Origin: Gammaproteobacteria bacterium | GTDB lineage: Bacteria; Pseudomonadota; Gammaproteobacteria; VBWC01 | Assembly: GCA_023266115.1 (NCBI GenBank) | Contig: JAHFRU010000016.1 | Coordinates: 1-64,000 of the forward strand | Direction of reading: 5' to 3' | Length of the DNA: 64,000 nt | Shown: positions 26,180 to 35,985 of the stretch, piece after piece | Layout of the letters: each line of letters starts with the position of its first letter | Numbering within the stretch: position 1 is the first letter of the stretch | Notes under the pieces: model-generated | What the model was told of the DNA's origin: nothing | Database searches by the model: none | Seen by the model: only the letters and a program-made list of their open reading frames with translations | Translations under genes and position numbers: made by a program

Positions 26180-27172
26180 CGCCAGCTCGTTCACTAATTC
26201 CAGATAGCTCTGGTAACGGGGCCGGTGGATGGCGCCCGACTCGACCGCGTCCTTTACCGCGCAATGGTGTTCGGTACGATGCAGGCAATCGTTGAACTTG
26301 CATCTGCCGTGCAGCGAGCGAAACTCGATAAAGCCCCGTTCAACAAGCGCCGGGTCGATATTGCCCAGGCTGAAATCGCGTATTCCAGGTGAATCGATGA
26401 TGTTCCCGCCGCCAGGCAGTTCATAGAGCATGGTCGCTGTCGTCGTATGCCGGCCAAGACCGGTGGCTTCCGATAACGCCGCGATGCGGATATCGAGGTC
26501 CGGCAGCAGCGTGTTGATCAACGATGATTTTCCGGCGCCGGACTTGCCGACCAGTACACTGGATTTCCCGCTCACGCGGTTCGCAAATTCCTGTAGATGC
26601 GCGCCGTCGATAGTGCTGGTAAACAGCACTTCGTAGCCTATCTCGCGATAAAGCGATAATCGGCCCGTGATTTCATTGCGCTGGCGGTGATCGAGCAGAT
26701 CAATCTTGTTGACGACAATAAGCGGTTTGATGGCGCTGATCTCGGCGCCAACGATGTAACGATCAATCAGTCGTTCGTTGAAAGGCGGTATGACAGCGGC
26801 GACAATAATCATCCGGTCGATATTCGCCGCAATCGGTTTCGCGGCGCCGGAGTGATCAGGGCGCGATAACAACGACGTGCGCGGCAAGCGCTCGATGATA
26901 ACGCCCGTGACGTCCGGCAACGCCTGCCAGATCACCCTGTCGCCGGCGACCACTGTCGCGACGCTGCGCCGTCGCGTGCAATGCCACAAAGCCCGGCTGT
27001 TATCCTGGAGCGCGACATGCAGGCCGTGGTTGGCGACCACCAGGCCTGGTTGCGGTGGCCCGGGTTCTGCCGCGCGCTGCCCGGAATCCGCTATGGTGGC
27101 GCTGGTACGGTCGCTGCGGGTATGGCGCTTTACCGCTGGCGGTTTGATGGACGTGCGGTGTTTTTTCGGCAT
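26171..27172 (-). CDS. rsgA: Ribosome small-subunit biogenesis GTPase RsgA
   Basis: A circularly permuted GTPase of 333 residues that checks 30S maturation. After an N-terminal OB-fold (about 40-105), the permuted GTPase motifs appear as VNKID (G4), STIDGAHLQEF region (G5), VGKSGAGKSSLINTLL (G1) and DSPGIRDF (G3). The C-terminal zinc finger is CKFNDCLHRTEHHC. The N-terminal 35 residues are basic and unstructured, as usual. The neighbour downstream on the same strand is convergent to a cyclase gene; the M48 protease gene is 18 bases upstream and probably in the same transcript. Confidence 0.95.
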   Translation of the reverse strand: MPKKHRTSIKPPAVKRHTRSDRTSATIADSGQRAAEPGPPQPGLVVANHGLHVALQDNSRALWHCTRRRSVATVVAGDRVIWQALPDVTGVIIERLPRTSLLSRPDHSGAAKPIAANIDRMIIVAAVIPPFNERLIDRYIVGAEISAIKPLIVVNKIDLLDHRQRNEITGRLSLYREIGYEVLFTSTIDGAHLQEFANRVSGKSSVLVGKSGAGKSSLINTLLPDLDIRIAALSEATGLGRHTTTATMLYELPGGGNIIDSPGIRDFSLGNIDPALVERGFIEFRSLHGRCKFNDCLHRTEHHCAVKDAVESGAIHRPRYQSYLELVNELAPE

Positions 27173-27190
27173 GATGCCCGGCGAAGCGCG

Positions 27191-28432
27191 TCAGGCGCGC
27201 GCGGCGAGATTGGCGATGCGCAACGCCGCCGGCGGATGGGAATCATGGAAGGCCGAATATAGCGGGTCCGGCGTGACTGTCGCGGCATTCTCGGTATAGA
27301 GTTTTATCAGCGCCCCGATCAGATCCGCAGCGCTGGCCTGTCCGGCAGCGAAATTATCCGCCTCGTATTCGTGCGCCCGGGACCACCACGCCGCCAACGG
27401 CTGCAGGAACACACTGAACACCGGGACTACCAGAATAAATAACAACAACGCGATATGCGGCGCCGGCGTCTGGATGCCGAGCCCGGCATAAAACCACTGT
27501 TGCTGCGCCAGCCAGCCGAGCAGCGCCAGGCCGGCAAAGCTGGTTAGCGCTGTCACCAGCAGGCGTTTGCGCACGTGGCCATGGCGGAAGTGTCCGAGTT
27601 CGTGGGCGAGTACCGCTTCCAGTTCGCCCGGTTCCAGCTGGTTCGCCAGCGTGTCGAAAAAGACAATGCGTTTGTTGGCGCCGACACCGGTGAAATAGGC
27701 GTTGCCGTGCCCGGATCGGCGCGAGCCGTCCATGACATAAATGCCGCGGCTGCGAAAGCCGGTACGCTTCAGCAGATTTTGTATGCGCTGTTGCAGCGCA
27801 TCGTTCTCCAGCGGCGTGAAACGGTTGAACAACGGCGCGATCACGGCCGGGTATAGCCAGATCAAGAAGATCATGAAACCCGTCCACACCAGCCACGTGT
27901 AGAACCACCAAAGGTCTTGCCAGGTCGTCATCAACCAGACGATAACGGCAGCGAGCGGCGCGCCGAAGACCACCAGCAGGGCACCTTTCTTGATGGTGTC
28001 GCTGACGAACAGCGGCACGGTCATACGGTTAAAGCCGAAGCGCTGCTCGACGACGAAGGCGCGATAGATGCCGAGCGGCAGATCCAGCATCGCCACAATG
28101 ACAAACGCGCCGACCAGCACGGCGGTGCCGGTGCCGACCGGCCCGAAACCGGTTTCACGCAGCGCTGTGTCCAGCCATTGCAGACCGCCACCCAGGGTCC
28201 AGCCGAGCAGAACGACGCCGCCGATCACCAGATCGACGTTGTCGAGGTGGCCGCGTGCGACCGTGTAGTCGGCGGCTTTCTGATGGGCGGCGAGGGAAAT
28301 CCTGCCGGCGAACGCGTCGGGCACCCGGTGGCGATGTTGCATGACGTGTGCCTGATGACGCCCGGTCAGCCAGTACTGCAGCGCGGTCGCCAGCCCGAGC
28401 GCCGCAAGAAAAATCATCGTGAAACCATTCAA
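27191..28432 (-). CDS. M48 family CAAX-protease-like metallopeptidase (Ste24-type)
   Basis: A 413-residue inner-membrane zinc protease. Several membrane spans (residues 3-20, 68-90, 100-120, 155-175, 178-200, 300-350) surround the catalytic motif HELGH at about residue 275, with the third zinc ligand Glu in [10 protein letters not shown]. The [19 protein letters not shown] segment and the [14 protein letters not shown] motif are typical of the Ste24/CaaX prenyl protease branch rather than of the shorter HtpX. Bacterial members are thought to act in membrane protein quality control. It is divergent from orn and 18 bases upstream of rsgA. Confidence 0.9.
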   Translation of the reverse strand: MNGFTMIFLAALGLATALQYWLTGRHQAHVMQHRHRVPDAFAGRISLAAHQKAADYTVARGHLDNVDLVIGGVVLLGWTLGGGLQWLDTALRETGFGPVGTGTAVLVGAFVIVAMLDLPLGIYRAFVVEQRFGFNRMTVPLFVSDTIKKGALLVVFGAPLAAVIVWLMTTWQDLWWFYTWLVWTGFMIFLIWLYPAVIAPLFNRFTPLENDALQQRIQNLLKRTGFRSRGIYVMDGSRRSGHGNAYFTGVGANKRIVFFDTLANQLEPGELEAVLAHELGHFRHGHVRKRLLVTALTSFAGLALLGWLAQQQWFYAGLGIQTPAPHIALLLFILVVPVFSVFLQPLAAWWSRAHEYEADNFAAGQASAADLIGALIKLYTENAATVTPDPLYSAFHDSHPPAALRIANLAARA

Positions 28433-28474
28433 ACTCGAGTCTCCGTGTCAACGCAATCGCAGGCTAGCGTCTGG

Positions 28475-28480
28475 TAGAAT
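28475..28480 (+). promoter_or_regulatory. Extended -10 box for orn
   Basis: TGGTAGAAT at 28472-28480 is an extended -10 element (TG-N-TAGAAT) in the short gap between the divergent protease gene and orn. A good -35 is not evident, as is common with extended -10 promoters. The presence of this box argues for the GTG at 28512 as the orn start rather than the ATG at 28479. Confidence 0.4.
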
Positions 28481-28511
28481 GCATAACAAGTCAACTATCC
28501 GGGAAAACAAC

Positions 28512-29060
28512 GTGCCGCCACAAGCCGACAACCTGATCTGGATCGATCTGGAGATGACCGGTCTCGATACCGCCCGTGACCTGATTCTCGAGATTGCGAC
28601 CATCGTGACCGACGGTGCGCTCAATACACTCGCCGAAGGACCGGTGCTGGCGGTACATCAGCCCGCCACCGTGCTGGACGCGATGGACGACTGGAACCGG
28701 AACCAGCATGGTAATTCCGGTTTGATCGCACGTGTCAGGCACAGCGCAGTCACGGCCGCTGAAGCGGAACGTCAGACAATAGAATTTCTGGAGCAGCATG
28801 TTCCGGCCGGCAAATCGCCGATGTGCGGCAACAGTATCTGTCAGGACCGTCGCTTTCTGGCCCGTTTGATGCCGGATCTGGAGCGTTTTTTTCATTACCG
28901 CAATCTTGATGTCAGCACGGTCAAGGAACTGGCCATGCGCTGGGCGCCGGCGGTGGCGGCCAGGGTCGAGAAGAAATCGACGCACCTGGCGCTGGACGAT
29001 ATCCGCGATTCGATCCGCGAGCTGCAATACTACCGCGAGCACTTTATCCGCTTGCCATAG
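28512..29060 (+). CDS. orn: Oligoribonuclease
   Basis: A DEDDh 3'-5' exonuclease of 182 residues that degrades 2- to 5-mer RNAs, including pGpG from cyclic di-GMP breakdown. Motifs: [12 protein letters not shown] (Exo I), [20 protein letters not shown] (Exo II) and [19 protein letters not shown] (Exo III with His and Asp). The GTG at 28512 gives the family-standard distance to [10 protein letters not shown]. The gene end overlaps the end of the convergent queG by 17 bases. Confidence 0.95.
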   Translation: MPPQADNLIWIDLEMTGLDTARDLILEIATIVTDGALNTLAEGPVLAVHQPATVLDAMDDWNRNQHGNSGLIARVRHSAVTAAEAERQTIEFLEQHVPAGKSPMCGNSICQDRRFLARLMPDLERFFHYRNLDVSTVKELAMRWAPAVAARVEKKSTHLALDDIRDSIRELQYYREHFIRLP

Positions 29061-30144
29061 CATCTTGCTGTCGTTGCAGCGCCCATTCCACGTGCTCGCG
29101 CACCAGCGCTGACGGGAAGGCCAGCCGCGCCCGTAGCGCCGCGATGACCCGGCCATCCGGCGCGCCGTTGCCGAGTGCCACGGCGATGTTGCGCATCCAG
29201 CCTTCGTAACCGATGCGCCGGATCGCCGAGCCGGCGGTATGCTCGAGAAACATCGATTCCGTCCAGTCGAACAGATCGAGCAGCGCTGGCGCGTCCAGCC
29301 CGTGGCGCGGCAGGAAATCGGTTTCGGTCGTCATGGTGGCGTAGCGGTTCCACGGGCACACCAGCTGACAATCGTCGCAGCCGTAGATGCGATTGCCGAT
29401 CAGCGGACGCAGTTCCAGCGGAACACTGCCGCGCAGTTCAATCGTGAGATAGGAGATACAGCGCCGCGCATCGAGTTGGTACGGCGCGACGATGGCCTGC
29501 GTCGGACAGATATCGATGCACGCACCACAGGTGCCGCAGTGGTTTTCCACCGGGCGGTCGACCGGCAGCGGTAGGTCGGTATACAGCTCGCCGAGGAAGA
29601 ACCACGAGCCGTGGTCGCGGTTGATCAGATTGGTATGCTTGCCTATCCAGCCGAGCCCGGCTTTTTCCGCCAGCGCCTTTTCCAGCACCGGCGCGCTGTC
29701 GACGAACGCGCGGTAACCGAACGCCCCGGCGCTGGCTACGATACTATCGGCCAGGCGCTGTAACCGCGCCCGCAGCACCTTGTGATAATCACGGCCGAGC
29801 GCATAACGCGATACAAACCCGAGCGTATCGTCGTCCAGCACCCGCTCCGCTGCCTCGGGCGGTTCCGGGTAATAGTCCATGCTCACCGATATCACGCGTA
29901 GCGTGCCGGGGATCAGCTCACCCGGGCGGCTGCGTGTCGTGCCATGACGCTGCATATAGGCCATATCGCCGTGCCGGTCGGCGGCCAGCCAGTTCGCGAG
30001 CCATGCCTCGTGCGTGGCAAGTTCGGTATCGGCAATGCCGATCTGCTGGAAGCCAAGCGCTGCACCGTGACGTTTGATGTCGGCAGCGAGTTGCTGCATA
30101 TCGCCGGCGTCGCGCAGCAGCGCCGGGTTCTTTGCGTTCTGCAT
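29044..30144 (-). CDS. queG: Epoxyqueuosine reductase
   Basis: The cobalamin- and Fe-S-dependent enzyme for the last step of queuosine synthesis in tRNA. N-terminal cobalamin-binding region ([32 protein letters not shown]). Two 4Fe-4S clusters: [16 protein letters not shown] and [12 protein letters not shown]. The C-terminal HEAT-like region with [20 protein letters not shown] completes the family. Start ATG 30144 gives the family N-terminus at 366 residues; a longer frame upstream is antisense to nnr. It is divergent from nnr, with only 19 bases between the start codons. Confidence 0.94.
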   Translation of the reverse strand: MQNAKNPALLRDAGDMQQLAADIKRHGAALGFQQIGIADTELATHEAWLANWLAADRHGDMAYMQRHGTTRSRPGELIPGTLRVISVSMDYYPEPPEAAERVLDDDTLGFVSRYALGRDYHKVLRARLQRLADSIVASAGAFGYRAFVDSAPVLEKALAEKAGLGWIGKHTNLINRDHGSWFFLGELYTDLPLPVDRPVENHCGTCGACIDICPTQAIVAPYQLDARRCISYLTIELRGSVPLELRPLIGNRIYGCDDCQLVCPWNRYATMTTETDFLPRHGLDAPALLDLFDWTESMFLEHTAGSAIRRIGYEGWMRNIAVALGNGAPDGRVIAALRARLAFPSALVREHVEWALQRQQDAMASG

Positions 30145-30163
30145 AACCGTTATGATAGCCCCC

Positions 30164-31654
30164 ATGCCAGAACTCCCGCATCTGTTATACCGTGCCGAAG
30201 ACGTGCGCGTGCTCGATCGTATCGCGATCGAGCAGCACGCCATCCCGGGCCTGACGCTGATGACACGCGCCGGTACCGCGGTATTCGCCGCGTTGCGCCG
30301 GCGCTGGCCGCGGGCGCGCCGGCTGGCCGTGGTCTGCGGCGTCGGCAACAACGCGGGTGACGGATATGTGGTGGCGCGCCTGGCACGCGAGGCCGGCTGG
30401 CAGGTCGCTGTGTGCCTGATCGGCGACAAGACACGGTTGGCAGGCGATGCGCTGGCTGCCTGTCATGCATTGGGCAGTGCCGGCGTAGCGCCGCAGCCGT
30501 TCGAGGCGGACGCGATTGATCAGGCCGACGTCGTTGTCGATGCACTGTTCGGCACCGGGCTCGATCGGGAGGCGACTGGTGAATGGCGCGCCGCGATCGA
30601 GGCGATAAACGGCAGCGGCCGCCCGGTTGTCGCTATCGATATTCCGTCGGGGCTGAACGCCGACACCGGCGCCGTCATGGGGGTTGCCGTGCGTGCGGCG
30701 GCGACCGTCACCTTCATTGGTCTGAAACGCGGCATGTTCACAGGCTCTGGCCCGGCGCGTTGCGGCGAGATCGTGTTCGATGATCTGCAGGTGCCGCGCG
30801 ATACCTATCAGCATGTCGAGTGTGGCACGCTCCGCTTCGATGCGCGGCAGATACCAGGCTTATTGCCACCGCGATCACGTGATGCGCACAAGGGGCATTT
30901 CGGGCACGTGCTGATTATTGGCGGGGATTCCGGCATGCCGGGAGCGGTGTGTATGGCCGGCGAGGCCGCGGCGCGCGTCGGCGCCGGACTCGTCACGCTG
31001 GCGACACGCACCGCACACGCTGCGGCGATCGTGCAGGCGCGACCGGAACTGATGTGTCACGGTGTCGACGCGGCGGCGGATCTGCGACGTTTGTTCGCAC
31101 GCGCGACAGTAATTGCGATCGGCCCGGGCCTCGGGCAATCGGAGTGGTCGCGGCGGATGTTTGCGCAAGTGCTGGATAGCGGTCTGCCGCTGGTAGTCGA
31201 TGCCGATGCACTCAATATACTGGCCGCCGAGCCGGTCAGGCGGGACAACTGGGTGCTGACGCCGCACCCGGGCGAGGCGGCGCGGCTGTTATCCATATCG
31301 ACCGCAACCGTACAGGCGGATCGCTTTGCCGCCGTGCGCGTGTTGCAGGAGCGTTATGGCGGGGTGTCGGTATTGAAAGGCGCCGGGACGCTGATCGGCG
31401 GCGGCGATGGGCCGCTGATTCTGTGCGATGCCGGCAATCCGGGCATGGCGAGCGGTGGCATGGGCGACGTGCTGACCGGCGTGATCGCGGGGCTGGTCGC
31501 CCAGCAGCTTGCGCTGTCGCTCGCGGCGTCAACGGGTGTCTGGCTGCATGCCAGTGCGGCCGACGCAGCAGCGCGGCACGACGGCGAACGCGGCGTGTTG
31601 GCCAGTGATTTGATGCCGCATCTGCGCCGGCTGGTCAATCCCGGTCCGGCCTGA
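30164..31654 (+). CDS. nnr: Bifunctional NAD(P)H-hydrate epimerase/dehydratase
   Basis: A 496-residue repair enzyme for hydrated NAD(P)H. The N-terminal epimerase (YjeF_N) runs to about residue 215: GLTLMTRAGTAVFAALR, VVCGVGNNAGDGYVVARLA and VVDALFGTGLD. The C-terminal ADP/ATP-dependent dehydratase contains KGHFGHVLIIGGDSGMPGA, VVDADALNIL, VLTPHPGEAARLL and NPGMASGGMGDVLTG. ATG 30164 is close to a TATGAT box at 30151-30156, so a transcript from that box would be nearly leaderless. The next gene, tsaE, starts 12 bases after the stop. Confidence 0.95.
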   Translation: MPELPHLLYRAEDVRVLDRIAIEQHAIPGLTLMTRAGTAVFAALRRRWPRARRLAVVCGVGNNAGDGYVVARLAREAGWQVAVCLIGDKTRLAGDALAACHALGSAGVAPQPFEADAIDQADVVVDALFGTGLDREATGEWRAAIEAINGSGRPVVAIDIPSGLNADTGAVMGVAVRAAATVTFIGLKRGMFTGSGPARCGEIVFDDLQVPRDTYQHVECGTLRFDARQIPGLLPPRSRDAHKGHFGHVLIIGGDSGMPGAVCMAGEAAARVGAGLVTLATRTAHAAAIVQARPELMCHGVDAAADLRRLFARATVIAIGPGLGQSEWSRRMFAQVLDSGLPLVVDADALNILAAEPVRRDNWVLTPHPGEAARLLSISTATVQADRFAAVRVLQERYGGVSVLKGAGTLIGGGDGPLILCDAGNPGMASGGMGDVLTGVIAGLVAQQLALSLAASTGVWLHASAADAAARHDGERGVLASDLMPHLRRLVNPGPA

Positions 31655-31665
31655 GTGTGCTTGCC

Positions 31666-32118
31666 ATGCAGCTGACGATAGCCAGCGAAGCGGACATGAT
31701 GGCGCTGGGCCAGCGGTTGGCGCAGGCGTGCGCCGATGGCGGCTGCACGGTGTTTCTGCGTGGCGAGCTTGGTGCGGGCAAGACGACGCTGGCACGCGGT
31801 TTTCTGCGTGGCATGGGGCATCCGGGTTCCGTCAGAAGCCCGACATTCACGCTGGTGGAGCCTTACGAGATTCTTGGGCGGCAGATCTTTCACTTTGATC
31901 TCTACCGGCTGGCGGACCCCGAAGAGCTCGAGTATCTCGGCGTGCGTGACTACTTCGGCGGCGACGCGATCTGCCTGATCGAGTGGCCGGAGCGCGGCGC
32001 CGGGAAGCTGCCTGACGCGGACCTGTCGATCACCCTCCGGTTTGCAAACGGCGGTCGTCGCGCGGACCTGGCGGGGCAAACGGCGTCGGGTGTGTGGATA
32101 CTCGAGAATCTGCGCTAA
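31666..32118 (+). CDS. tsaE: tRNA threonylcarbamoyladenosine synthesis ATPase TsaE
   Basis: A 150-residue P-loop ATPase of the t6A pathway, working with TsaB and TsaD. Walker A is LRGELGAGKTTLARGFLRG. SPTFTLVEPYEI, FHFDLYRLADPEELEYLGV and CLIEWPERG complete the family pattern. A GTG at 31657 in the same frame is an alternative start. The order nnr-tsaE-amiC-mutL is conserved in many gammaproteobacteria. Confidence 0.95.
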   Translation: MQLTIASEADMMALGQRLAQACADGGCTVFLRGELGAGKTTLARGFLRGMGHPGSVRSPTFTLVEPYEILGRQIFHFDLYRLADPEELEYLGVRDYFGGDAICLIEWPERGAGKLPDADLSITLRFANGGRRADLAGQTASGVWILENLR

Positions 32119-32339
32119 TTCGCCGCACCCGGCATTACGTTTGCATTCCAATTGATTGCGACGATTTGTTGGTGGTTTGGCGGGTTCGACCGGAGGAATA
32201 GCGGGAGTTATGGCCGTTACGTGACTTAGTCTCGCAAGTAAGCGGGATATCTTGTTAGATTAATGGAAGAATTTCTTGACACCCTGCGGGAATCGGGCTT
32301 TCATAGGCTACCCAGGGATAGAGGTAACAGGGCGCACGC
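32119..32339 (+). promoter_or_regulatory. Upstream region of amiC with -35-like box
   Basis: A TTGACA hexamer at 32276-32281 matches the sigma-70 -35 consensus exactly. The sequence 18 bases downstream (TTCATA at 32300) is only a fair -10. If used, transcription would begin about 30 bases before the amiC ATG. Confidence 0.3.
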
Positions 32340-33659
32340 ATGAGAAGAAGACTAACAGCCTTGTTGGTCGGGTTTTGGATCCCGCTTGTCGGATGGGCGG
32401 GCGACACCGAGATCAACGGCGTCCGCGTATGGCCGGCGCCCGATCACACGCGTGTCGTATTCGATATCAGCTCGCCGGCAGAGTACCGCCTGTTTTCGCT
32501 CGCCAATCCTGATCGTGTCGTCATCGATATCGACGCCGCGCGCTTGATCAAGCCGCTGGATCAGAGTGCCTCCCCGGGCGACAGCATGCTCAAGCACATA
32601 CGCAGCGCGACGCGCAACGGCAATAATTTGCGTATCGTGCTGGACGTGACTGACAAAACTCACCCGAAGACTTTCCTGCTTCCGCCTAACCAGACATACG
32701 GACATCGACTCGTGGTCGATTTGCTGCCGCAGGGCGCAGGTTCCGCAAAACCCGCCGCCGCGCCCCCGGCGACAACGGTCAAAACCACGCCGGCAAACAG
32801 TTTGCGCGAAGTGGTGATCGCTATCGATGCCGGCCACGGTGGCGACGATCCCGGCGCGCTCGGCCGGCACGGGACGGCGGAAAAAGACGTGGTTCTCGCG
32901 ATTGCGCGCGAGCTTGAACAGTTGATCCGCGCGGAACGCGGCATGCGGCCCGTGATGATACGCGACGGTGATTATTACAGCAGCCTGAGAAAACGCACCG
33001 ACAAGGCGCGCGGCAACAAGGCGGATTTGATGGTCTCCATTCACGCCGACGCGTTCAAGGACGTGCGGGTGGACGGAGCGTCGGTCTTCATTCTGTCCGA
33101 GCGTGGCGCGACCAGCGAGGCGGCGCGCATGCTGGCGGCCAAGGAGAACGCGGCTGACTTGCTGGGTGGGGTCAGTCTGGAAGACAAGGATGATCTGCTT
33201 GCGTCCGTACTGGTAGACCTGTCCCAGGTGGCGACGATCGAGGCGAGCTATACCGCCGCCAACGAAGTGTTGCGCTCGATGAGATCGGTCGGGAAGCTGC
33301 ACAAGCCCCAGGTCGAACGCGCCGGGTTTGTCGTGCTCAAGTCGCCGGATGTGCCGTCGATTCTCGTTGAGACGGCGTTCATATCCAATCCCAATGAAGA
33401 ACGCAGACTGAAAGACAGGGATTACCAGCGCAAAATGGCGCAGGCGATACATCAGGGCGTGCGCTCCTATTTCAACAAGAATCCGCCTCCAGGCACGCTA
33501 CTCGCCAGCACCCGTCAGCATATCATCGCCCAGGGCGAGAGCCTCGCGGCGATCGCGCAGCGCTATCGTGTCAGTGTCGACCAGTTACGCCTGGCGAATA
33601 ACCTCACTTCCGACCACGTGCGGGTCGGGCAGCGTCTGTTGATACCCTCCGACAGCTGA
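32340..33659 (+). CDS. amiC: N-acetylmuramoyl-L-alanine amidase with AMIN and LysM domains
   Basis: A periplasmic septal peptidoglycan amidase of 439 residues. A Sec signal peptide (RRLTALLVGFWIPLVGWAG) is followed by an AMIN domain (about 25-130, RVWPAPDHTRVVFDIS), a Pro/Ala linker, the Amidase_3 zinc domain (about 155-385) and a C-terminal LysM (about 392-437). Zinc ligands and catalytic residues lie in AIDAGHGGDDPGALG, GTAEKDVVLAIA, MVSIHADAF and ILVETAFISNPNEE. It cleaves the peptide from MurNAc during daughter cell separation. The LysM domain gives peptidoglycan anchoring, as in Pseudomonas-type AmiB/AmiC. It sits upstream of mutL, as in many gammaproteobacteria. Confidence 0.93.
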   Translation: MRRRLTALLVGFWIPLVGWAGDTEINGVRVWPAPDHTRVVFDISSPAEYRLFSLANPDRVVIDIDAARLIKPLDQSASPGDSMLKHIRSATRNGNNLRIVLDVTDKTHPKTFLLPPNQTYGHRLVVDLLPQGAGSAKPAAAPPATTVKTTPANSLREVVIAIDAGHGGDDPGALGRHGTAEKDVVLAIARELEQLIRAERGMRPVMIRDGDYYSSLRKRTDKARGNKADLMVSIHADAFKDVRVDGASVFILSERGATSEAARMLAAKENAADLLGGVSLEDKDDLLASVLVDLSQVATIEASYTAANEVLRSMRSVGKLHKPQVERAGFVVLKSPDVPSILVETAFISNPNEERRLKDRDYQRKMAQAIHQGVRSYFNKNPPPGTLLASTRQHIIAQGESLAAIAQRYRVSVDQLRLANNLTSDHVRVGQRLLIPSDS

Positions 33660-33712
33660 TTCTTTTGGCGAATTTCCGGATGAAGCGCGGCGGCAGAACG
33701 ATCGCGCTCTAC

Positions 33713-33721
33713 TGGTATACT
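33713..33721 (+). promoter_or_regulatory. Extended -10 box for mutL
   Basis: TGGTATACT (TG-N-TATACT) at 33713-33721 lies 17 bases before the mutL ATG. It has the same extended form as the box before orn. A -35 is not obvious. Confidence 0.4.
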
Positions 33722-33738
33722 GCGCCTCGGTACCAGTC

Positions 33739-35544
33739 ATGCGCATTCATCGTTTATCGACAGAGCTTGCCAATCAAATCGCTGCCGGCGAGGTGGTCGA
33801 GCGCCCGGCGTCCGTGCTTAAAGAGCTGCTGGAGAACAGCATCGATGCCAACGCCCGTCAGATCGATATCGACATCGAGGACGGCGGCACGCGTCTGATC
33901 CGCGTGCGTGACGACGGGGAGGGTATCCACCGCGATGACCTGTCGCTGGCGCTGAGTCGTCACGCCACCAGCAAGATCACCAGTTTTGCCGACCTTGAGA
34001 AGGTCGTCAGCCTCGGCTTTCGCGGCGAGGCGCTGCCGAGCATCGCGTCGGTTTCGCGCCTGACGTCGATCTCGCGAGTGGAGGGCGGCGATACCGGCTG
34101 GAGCATCCGGGCTGACGGTACACCGGCATCGTGGGAATTGCAGCCGGCCGCCCATCCGCGCGGCACGACCATCGAAGTGCGCGACCTGTTTTTCAACACG
34201 CCCGCGCGCCGCAAGTTCCTGCGCACCGCAAAGACCGAATTCAGCCACCTTGAGAACATGTTCAACCGGATCGCGCTGGGGCGTCTCGACGTAGGCTTTC
34301 ACCTGCGCCACAACCAGCGCGATGTTCAGATGCTGCGGCCGGCATTGCAGCGTGAGGAGCAGGAGCGCCGTCTCGCCGCCGTGCTGGGTAACTCGTTTCT
34401 CGAAAACGCAATCGGCATCGAGGCGGAAGGCGCGGGGCTGACCTTGTCCGGCTGGATCACGCTACCGACGTTTTCGCGCTCCCAGGCCGACATGCAGTAT
34501 TTCTACGTCAACGGACGGTTTGTCCGCGACAAGCTGGTGACCCACGCGATTCGTCAGGCGTATCGCGACGTTCTGTATCAGGACCGCCATCCCGCCTATG
34601 TGCTGTATCTCGATATCGCCCCGGAAATGATCGACGTCAACGTCCACCCGACCAAGCACGAAGTGCGTTTCCGCGAAAGCCGGTTGGCGCACGACTTTCT
34701 GTATCGCACTATCCGCGATGCGCTCGCTGAACTGCGGCCGGGAGGCGTGGCGGGGTTGGGTCAAGATGCGGTGCCGGCCACGGCGCGGCCGTCGTACGAT
34801 AGTCCTGCACAGGCACCGGTGGTTGTTGGCCGCAGTCATACCGGTCCGGTGCCGCGGCAGGGCGCGATCGCATTGAATGTCGCGGAGCACGTATCCGCTT
34901 ACCGCGCGTTGCACGGCGCACCGGGCACCGCGATGCCGGACACGGTAGTGTCCGTCGAGAGTATGCCGCTCGGGGCTGCGCTCGCGCAGCTGCACGGCGT
35001 GTATATCCTTGCGCAGAACAGCGCCGGTCTGGTACTCGTCGACATACACGCGGCGCACGAGCGCGTGACCTACGAGCGGCTCAAGTCGTCATTCGACAGC
35101 GGTCAGGTGACTGTTCAACCGTTGTTGCTGCCGGTCACGGTCCATGTCAGCAGGCAAGATGCAGTCGCGGTAACCGCACATCGCGAGATGCTCGCGCGCA
35201 GTGGTTTCGAGATCGAATGCCTCGGTGCGGATACCGTCGCGGTGCGCGGTGTTCCCGCCATGCTCGCCAGCGGTGACATGGCGGCGTTGGCGCGCGATAT
35301 CCTGGCCGACCTTGCCGAGCACGACCGGACGACGCGCGTCGAGGATCTTACCTGCGACATACTGGCAGCCGCCGCTTGTCACGGATCCATCCGCGCGAAC
35401 CGTCGCATGACGTTAGACGAAATGAATGCACTGTTGCGAGCTATGGAACACACCGAACGTAGCGGTCAGTGCAACCACGGCCGACCGACCTGGGTGCAGG
35501 TCGACGTGCGTGAGCTGGACAGGTTGTTTCTCCGCGGACGATAG
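33739..35544 (+). CDS. mutL: DNA mismatch repair protein MutL
   Basis: A GHKL ATPase of 601 residues. N-terminal ATP-binding motifs: ERPASVLKELLENSIDA, VRDDGEGIHRDDL, SLGFRGEALPSIASVS and RGTTIEVRDLFFNTPARRKF. The C-terminal dimerisation domain (about 410-600) carries VDIHAAHERVTYERL, which fits the metal-binding endonuclease motif D-x-HA-x2-E-x4-E. That motif is found in MutL of bacteria lacking MutH, so strand nicking is probably done by MutL itself. CACGSIRANRRM-like CHGSIRANRRMTLDEMNALL follows, also part of the nuclease site. Confidence 0.96.
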   Translation: MRIHRLSTELANQIAAGEVVERPASVLKELLENSIDANARQIDIDIEDGGTRLIRVRDDGEGIHRDDLSLALSRHATSKITSFADLEKVVSLGFRGEALPSIASVSRLTSISRVEGGDTGWSIRADGTPASWELQPAAHPRGTTIEVRDLFFNTPARRKFLRTAKTEFSHLENMFNRIALGRLDVGFHLRHNQRDVQMLRPALQREEQERRLAAVLGNSFLENAIGIEAEGAGLTLSGWITLPTFSRSQADMQYFYVNGRFVRDKLVTHAIRQAYRDVLYQDRHPAYVLYLDIAPEMIDVNVHPTKHEVRFRESRLAHDFLYRTIRDALAELRPGGVAGLGQDAVPATARPSYDSPAQAPVVVGRSHTGPVPRQGAIALNVAEHVSAYRALHGAPGTAMPDTVVSVESMPLGAALAQLHGVYILAQNSAGLVLVDIHAAHERVTYERLKSSFDSGQVTVQPLLLPVTVHVSRQDAVAVTAHREMLARSGFEIECLGADTVAVRGVPAMLASGDMAALARDILADLAEHDRTTRVEDLTCDILAAAACHGSIRANRRMTLDEMNALLRAMEHTERSGQCNHGRPTWVQVDVRELDRLFLRGR

Positions 35545-35970
35545 CCGTTGTCGTCGTTGACCGGCGGTACATCGCCGCTGCTGCGGGGGTATGAGATACA
35601 TCTCGAGACGGCGCCTTTCACACGTTTTCAGATACCAGTTCTCCCTCGAAATGTTTCGGCGGAAGCGCGGCTTCACAAAATACGTCCAGGCGGCCACAGC
35701 CGTTGCGCCCGTGGCGGTCACGGTGCCCCGCTTACGTTGGTATAACGTTCCCTCGTATTGATCCAGACGTACCAGATGGCGCGTTGTGATGCCGTTGTAT
35801 ATCACGACTGTGCCGGCGCCGGGATGATGCCCGGAAAATGCTCGCCGGCGATGCAAAAACAGGCGTATCCCGCCAGGGTCGCCTGCGTAGCAGCGCGTAT
35901 GGCCAACGATGGCGCGCATCACGTCTGTCGATTGCAGGGTGCCGTCGCAGAAAACGCGGTCAGCGACCAT
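35545..35970 (-). pseudogene. Gamma-glutamylcyclotransferase (AIG2-like), frameshifted
   Basis: The frame begins DRVFCDGTLQSTDVMRAIVG and later reads VVIYNGITTRHLVRLDQYEG, TLYQRKRGTVTATG, AAWTYFVKPRFRRNIS and ENWYLKTCERRRLEMYL. This is the AIG2/GGCT pattern (G-V-Y-GI, LD-YEG--Y-R, A--Y--P). The middle strand (IAGEHFPGIIPAPAQS) is in another frame between about 35805 and 35875, so two compensating indels are needed. The usual YGTL has become CDGTL. No stop closes the frame before it runs into mutL antisense. It is a recently decayed gene. Confidence 0.65.
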
Positions 35971-35985
35971 TATTTCCGGCCAATG

